Shown here in pieces: positions 48,422 to 49,865 of a DNA stretch of 49,865 nucleotides. Position 1 is the stretch's first letter, and each line of letters opens with the position of its first letter. Under the pieces are notes generated by a model. That model was not told the DNA's origin. It did not search any database and worked only from the letters and a program-made list of their open reading frames with translations. Both the position numbers and the translations under genes were made by a program. The stretch comes from Chromatocurvus halotolerans (GTDB lineage Bacteria; Pseudomonadota; Gammaproteobacteria; Pseudomonadales; Halieaceae). The stretch lies in assembly GCF_004340525.1 (NCBI RefSeq), contig NZ_SLWX01000022.1, positions 1 through 49,865 on the forward strand, given 5' to 3'.

Positions 48422-49776
48422 GCGGGGACAAGAACAAGGGCAAGGATACGCATGACGGCGTCGACAGGCCGCGCGGCAGGCAGAGCGCGGTGCCCACCGG
48501 TCGCGTCGGGCGGTTCGCGCGGGTAGCGCGTCTGACTGCCGGCGTAGCGGGTGGCATGCTGGCCGAGGGCACCCGACAGTGGCGTGCGGGCAACCGTCCG
48601 CGCCGCCGGGACCTGCTGCTGACGCCGGGTAACGCGAAGCGCGTTGCGGACCAGCTGGCGGATATGCGCGGTGCCGCGATGAAGCTCGGGCAGATTCTGT
48701 CGATGGACAATGGCGACATGCTGCCGCGTGAGCTGGCCGATATTCTCGGTCGCCTGCGTTCCGAGGCCAGCGCCATGCCCGAATCGCAGCTGAATGCCGC
48801 GATGACCGAGGCGTATGGCGCTGACTGGGAGTCGCTGTTCAGTGAATTTGACCGCAATCCCATTGCCGCTGCCTCAATCGGTCAGGTCAACCGGGCGGTG
48901 GATCACGAGGGACGCGAGCTTGCCCTGAAAATCCAGTACCCCGGCGTGGCGAAGAGCATTCGCAGTGATGTCGACAACATCGCTACGGTATTGCGTATGT
49001 CAGGCCTGCTGCCTGCGGATGTCGACATGACGCCGCTGCTGGAGGACGCCAAGTCACAGCTTGAGGACGAGGCCGATTACATGAAGGAGGCCGACTTCCT
49101 CAAGGCGTTTTACGAGGTTCTTGCCGACGACGAGCGATTCATTGTGCCGGAGCTGCAGTCAGAGCTGACAACGCGCAACGTGCTGGCCATGAGCTATGTT
49201 TCGGGCGGGCCGATCGAGGAACTGGCGCGCAAACCCCAGGCCGAGCGCGACCGGGTGATGACGGCGCTGGTCGATCTCATGCTGACCGAGCTGTTCCAGC
49301 TGCGCCTGGTGCAGACGGACCCCAACTTTGCCAACTATCAGTACCGTTTCGCCACCGGCGATATTGTTCTGCTGGATTTCGGCGCGACCCGGGCCTTCAA
49401 GGCGCGCTTTGTGAACAACTACCGTAAGCTGGCTGCAGCGGCCATCGCCGGTGATCGAAAGCGCATGGTGGCGGCAGCTGAGAAAGTGGGCTACGCCATG
49501 GGTGACGAGGATTCGGTGTATCGCGAGCTCGTGCTGGAGCTGCTGCTGCTGGTTCTTGAGCCTTTGCGTTACGAGGGCGACTACGACTTTGCCGCCTCGG
49601 ACATGCCGGCACGGCTGAGCGAGCTCGCCCAGTCCGCTGCGGCGCATTCGGATTTCTGGCACGCGCCGCCCACCGATGTCGTGTATTTCCACCGCAAGGT
49701 GGGGGGCATGTACATGCTGGCAAGTCGCATGGGCGCGCGCGTCAACGCCAATCGCCTGATGCGGGAATGGCTCTAG
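48418..49776 (+). CDS. ABC1/COQ8-family atypical kinase, second copy
   Basis: The 452-residue protein is a paralogue of its neighbour with the same key features: K89-LGQ92, AAAS at 150-153, K171, QTDPNFAN at 299-306 and DFG at 320-322. It has a longer charged N-terminal stretch (about residues 1-65) and a different C-terminus, so the two are diverged and probably not a recent duplication. The GTG start overlaps the previous stop by four bases. Both copies keep all nucleotide-binding residues. A heteromeric or sequential role is possible. Confidence 0.9.
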   Translation: MSGDKNKGKDTHDGVDRPRGRQSAVPTGRVGRFARVARLTAGVAGGMLAEGTRQWRAGNRPRRRDLLLTPGNAKRVADQLADMRGAAMKLGQILSMDNGDMLPRELADILGRLRSEASAMPESQLNAAMTEAYGADWESLFSEFDRNPIAAASIGQVNRAVDHEGRELALKIQYPGVAKSIRSDVDNIATVLRMSGLLPADVDMTPLLEDAKSQLEDEADYMKEADFLKAFYEVLADDERFIVPELQSELTTRNVLAMSYVSGGPIEELARKPQAERDRVMTALVDLMLTELFQLRLVQTDPNFANYQYRFATGDIVLLDFGATRAFKARFVNNYRKLAAAAIAGDRKRMVAAAEKVGYAMGDEDSVYRELVLELLLLVLEPLRYEGDYDFAASDMPARLSELAQSAAAHSDFWHAPPTDVVYFHRKVGGMYMLASRMGARVNANRLMREWL

Positions 49777-49782
49777 ACATTA

Positions 49783-49865
49783 TGTAGTGACCTACCCGTC
49801 CTCAAATATCGTGGGTTAAGCTGAGGACGGTGATCCAAGCTCAGAGCCAAAAGTGAGGAGGGTAG
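49783..49865 (+). mobile_element. Possible left edge of an insertion sequence (partial)
   Basis: Seven bases after the last stop the sequence turns into TGTAGTGACCTACCCGTCC, which starts with TG as IS3-family ends do. CCGTCCTCA (49796-49804) and TGAGGACGG (49822-49830) form a perfect 9-base inverted repeat. The window ends in GTGAGGAGGGTAG, nearly the complement of CTACCCGTCCTCA, and this is also an excellent ribosome binding site for a gene beginning outside the window. No transposase is visible, so the element is inferred. Confidence 0.35.

Overview
The window is a gene-dense, roughly 60% G+C stretch of a gammaproteobacterial chromosome. Three things suggest a marine member of the Pseudomonadales/Cellvibrionales group: a fabA-fabB pair, a uvrA/MFS/ssb neighbourhood, and a TonB-dependent receptor beside a set of acyl-CoA dehydrogenases. 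The group assignment is an inference from gene order and protein type; I ran no search. No rRNA, tRNA or CRISPR array was seen.

Positions 1-14810 hold the end of tuf, its terminator, two small genes (a DUF465/YdcH protein and a TraR/DksA-type C4 zinc-finger protein), and then the S10-spc-alpha ribosomal superoperon in its standard order: rpsJ-rplC-rplD-rplW-rplB-rpsS-rplV-rpsC-rplP-rpmC-rpsQ, rplN-rplX-rplE-rpsN-rpsH-rplF-rplR-rpsE-rpmD-rplO-secY-rpmJ, and rpsM-rpsK-rpsD-rpoA-rplQ. Promoters with G+C-rich discriminators are visible before rpsJ and rpsM. The superoperon ends at a perfect palindromic bidirectional terminator shared with the convergent uvrA.

Positions 14867-22455 carry uvrA (-), a YajR-like MFS transporter, ssb, a degenerate RmlD-like Rossmann protein, moaB and moeA. 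Positions 22467-24218 carry fabB and fabA (-), which make unsaturated fatty acids. Positions 24484-29808 form a sugar-nucleotide module: manC/algA (bifunctional), galU, phosphomannomutase, and the convergent pgi. Together these turn hexose phosphates into GDP-mannose and UDP-glucose.

Positions 29908-35585 hold ispB (-) divergent from rplU-rpmA, then obgE-proB-ZIP transporter-ICMT-like methyltransferase, coupled by overlapping start and stop codons. hemH (-) follows. From 36899 the content is more accessory: an exported M20 amidohydrolase, a Tat-exported PhoD-like phosphatase, a TonB-dependent receptor (-), and a divergent ACAD-GST-ACAD-ACAD operon. Two translationally coupled ABC1/COQ8-family atypical kinases end the window. 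The last ~80 bases look like the edge of a mobile element with a strong ribosome binding site for a gene beyond the window.

No wholly new system stands out. The best leads are the DksA-like gene just ahead of the ribosomal superoperon, the catalytically degenerate RmlD-like protein, two probable leaderless messages (obgE and the first ABC1 gene), the probable heteromeric ACAD pair, and several strong stem-loops whose sequence overlaps or abuts gene ends.
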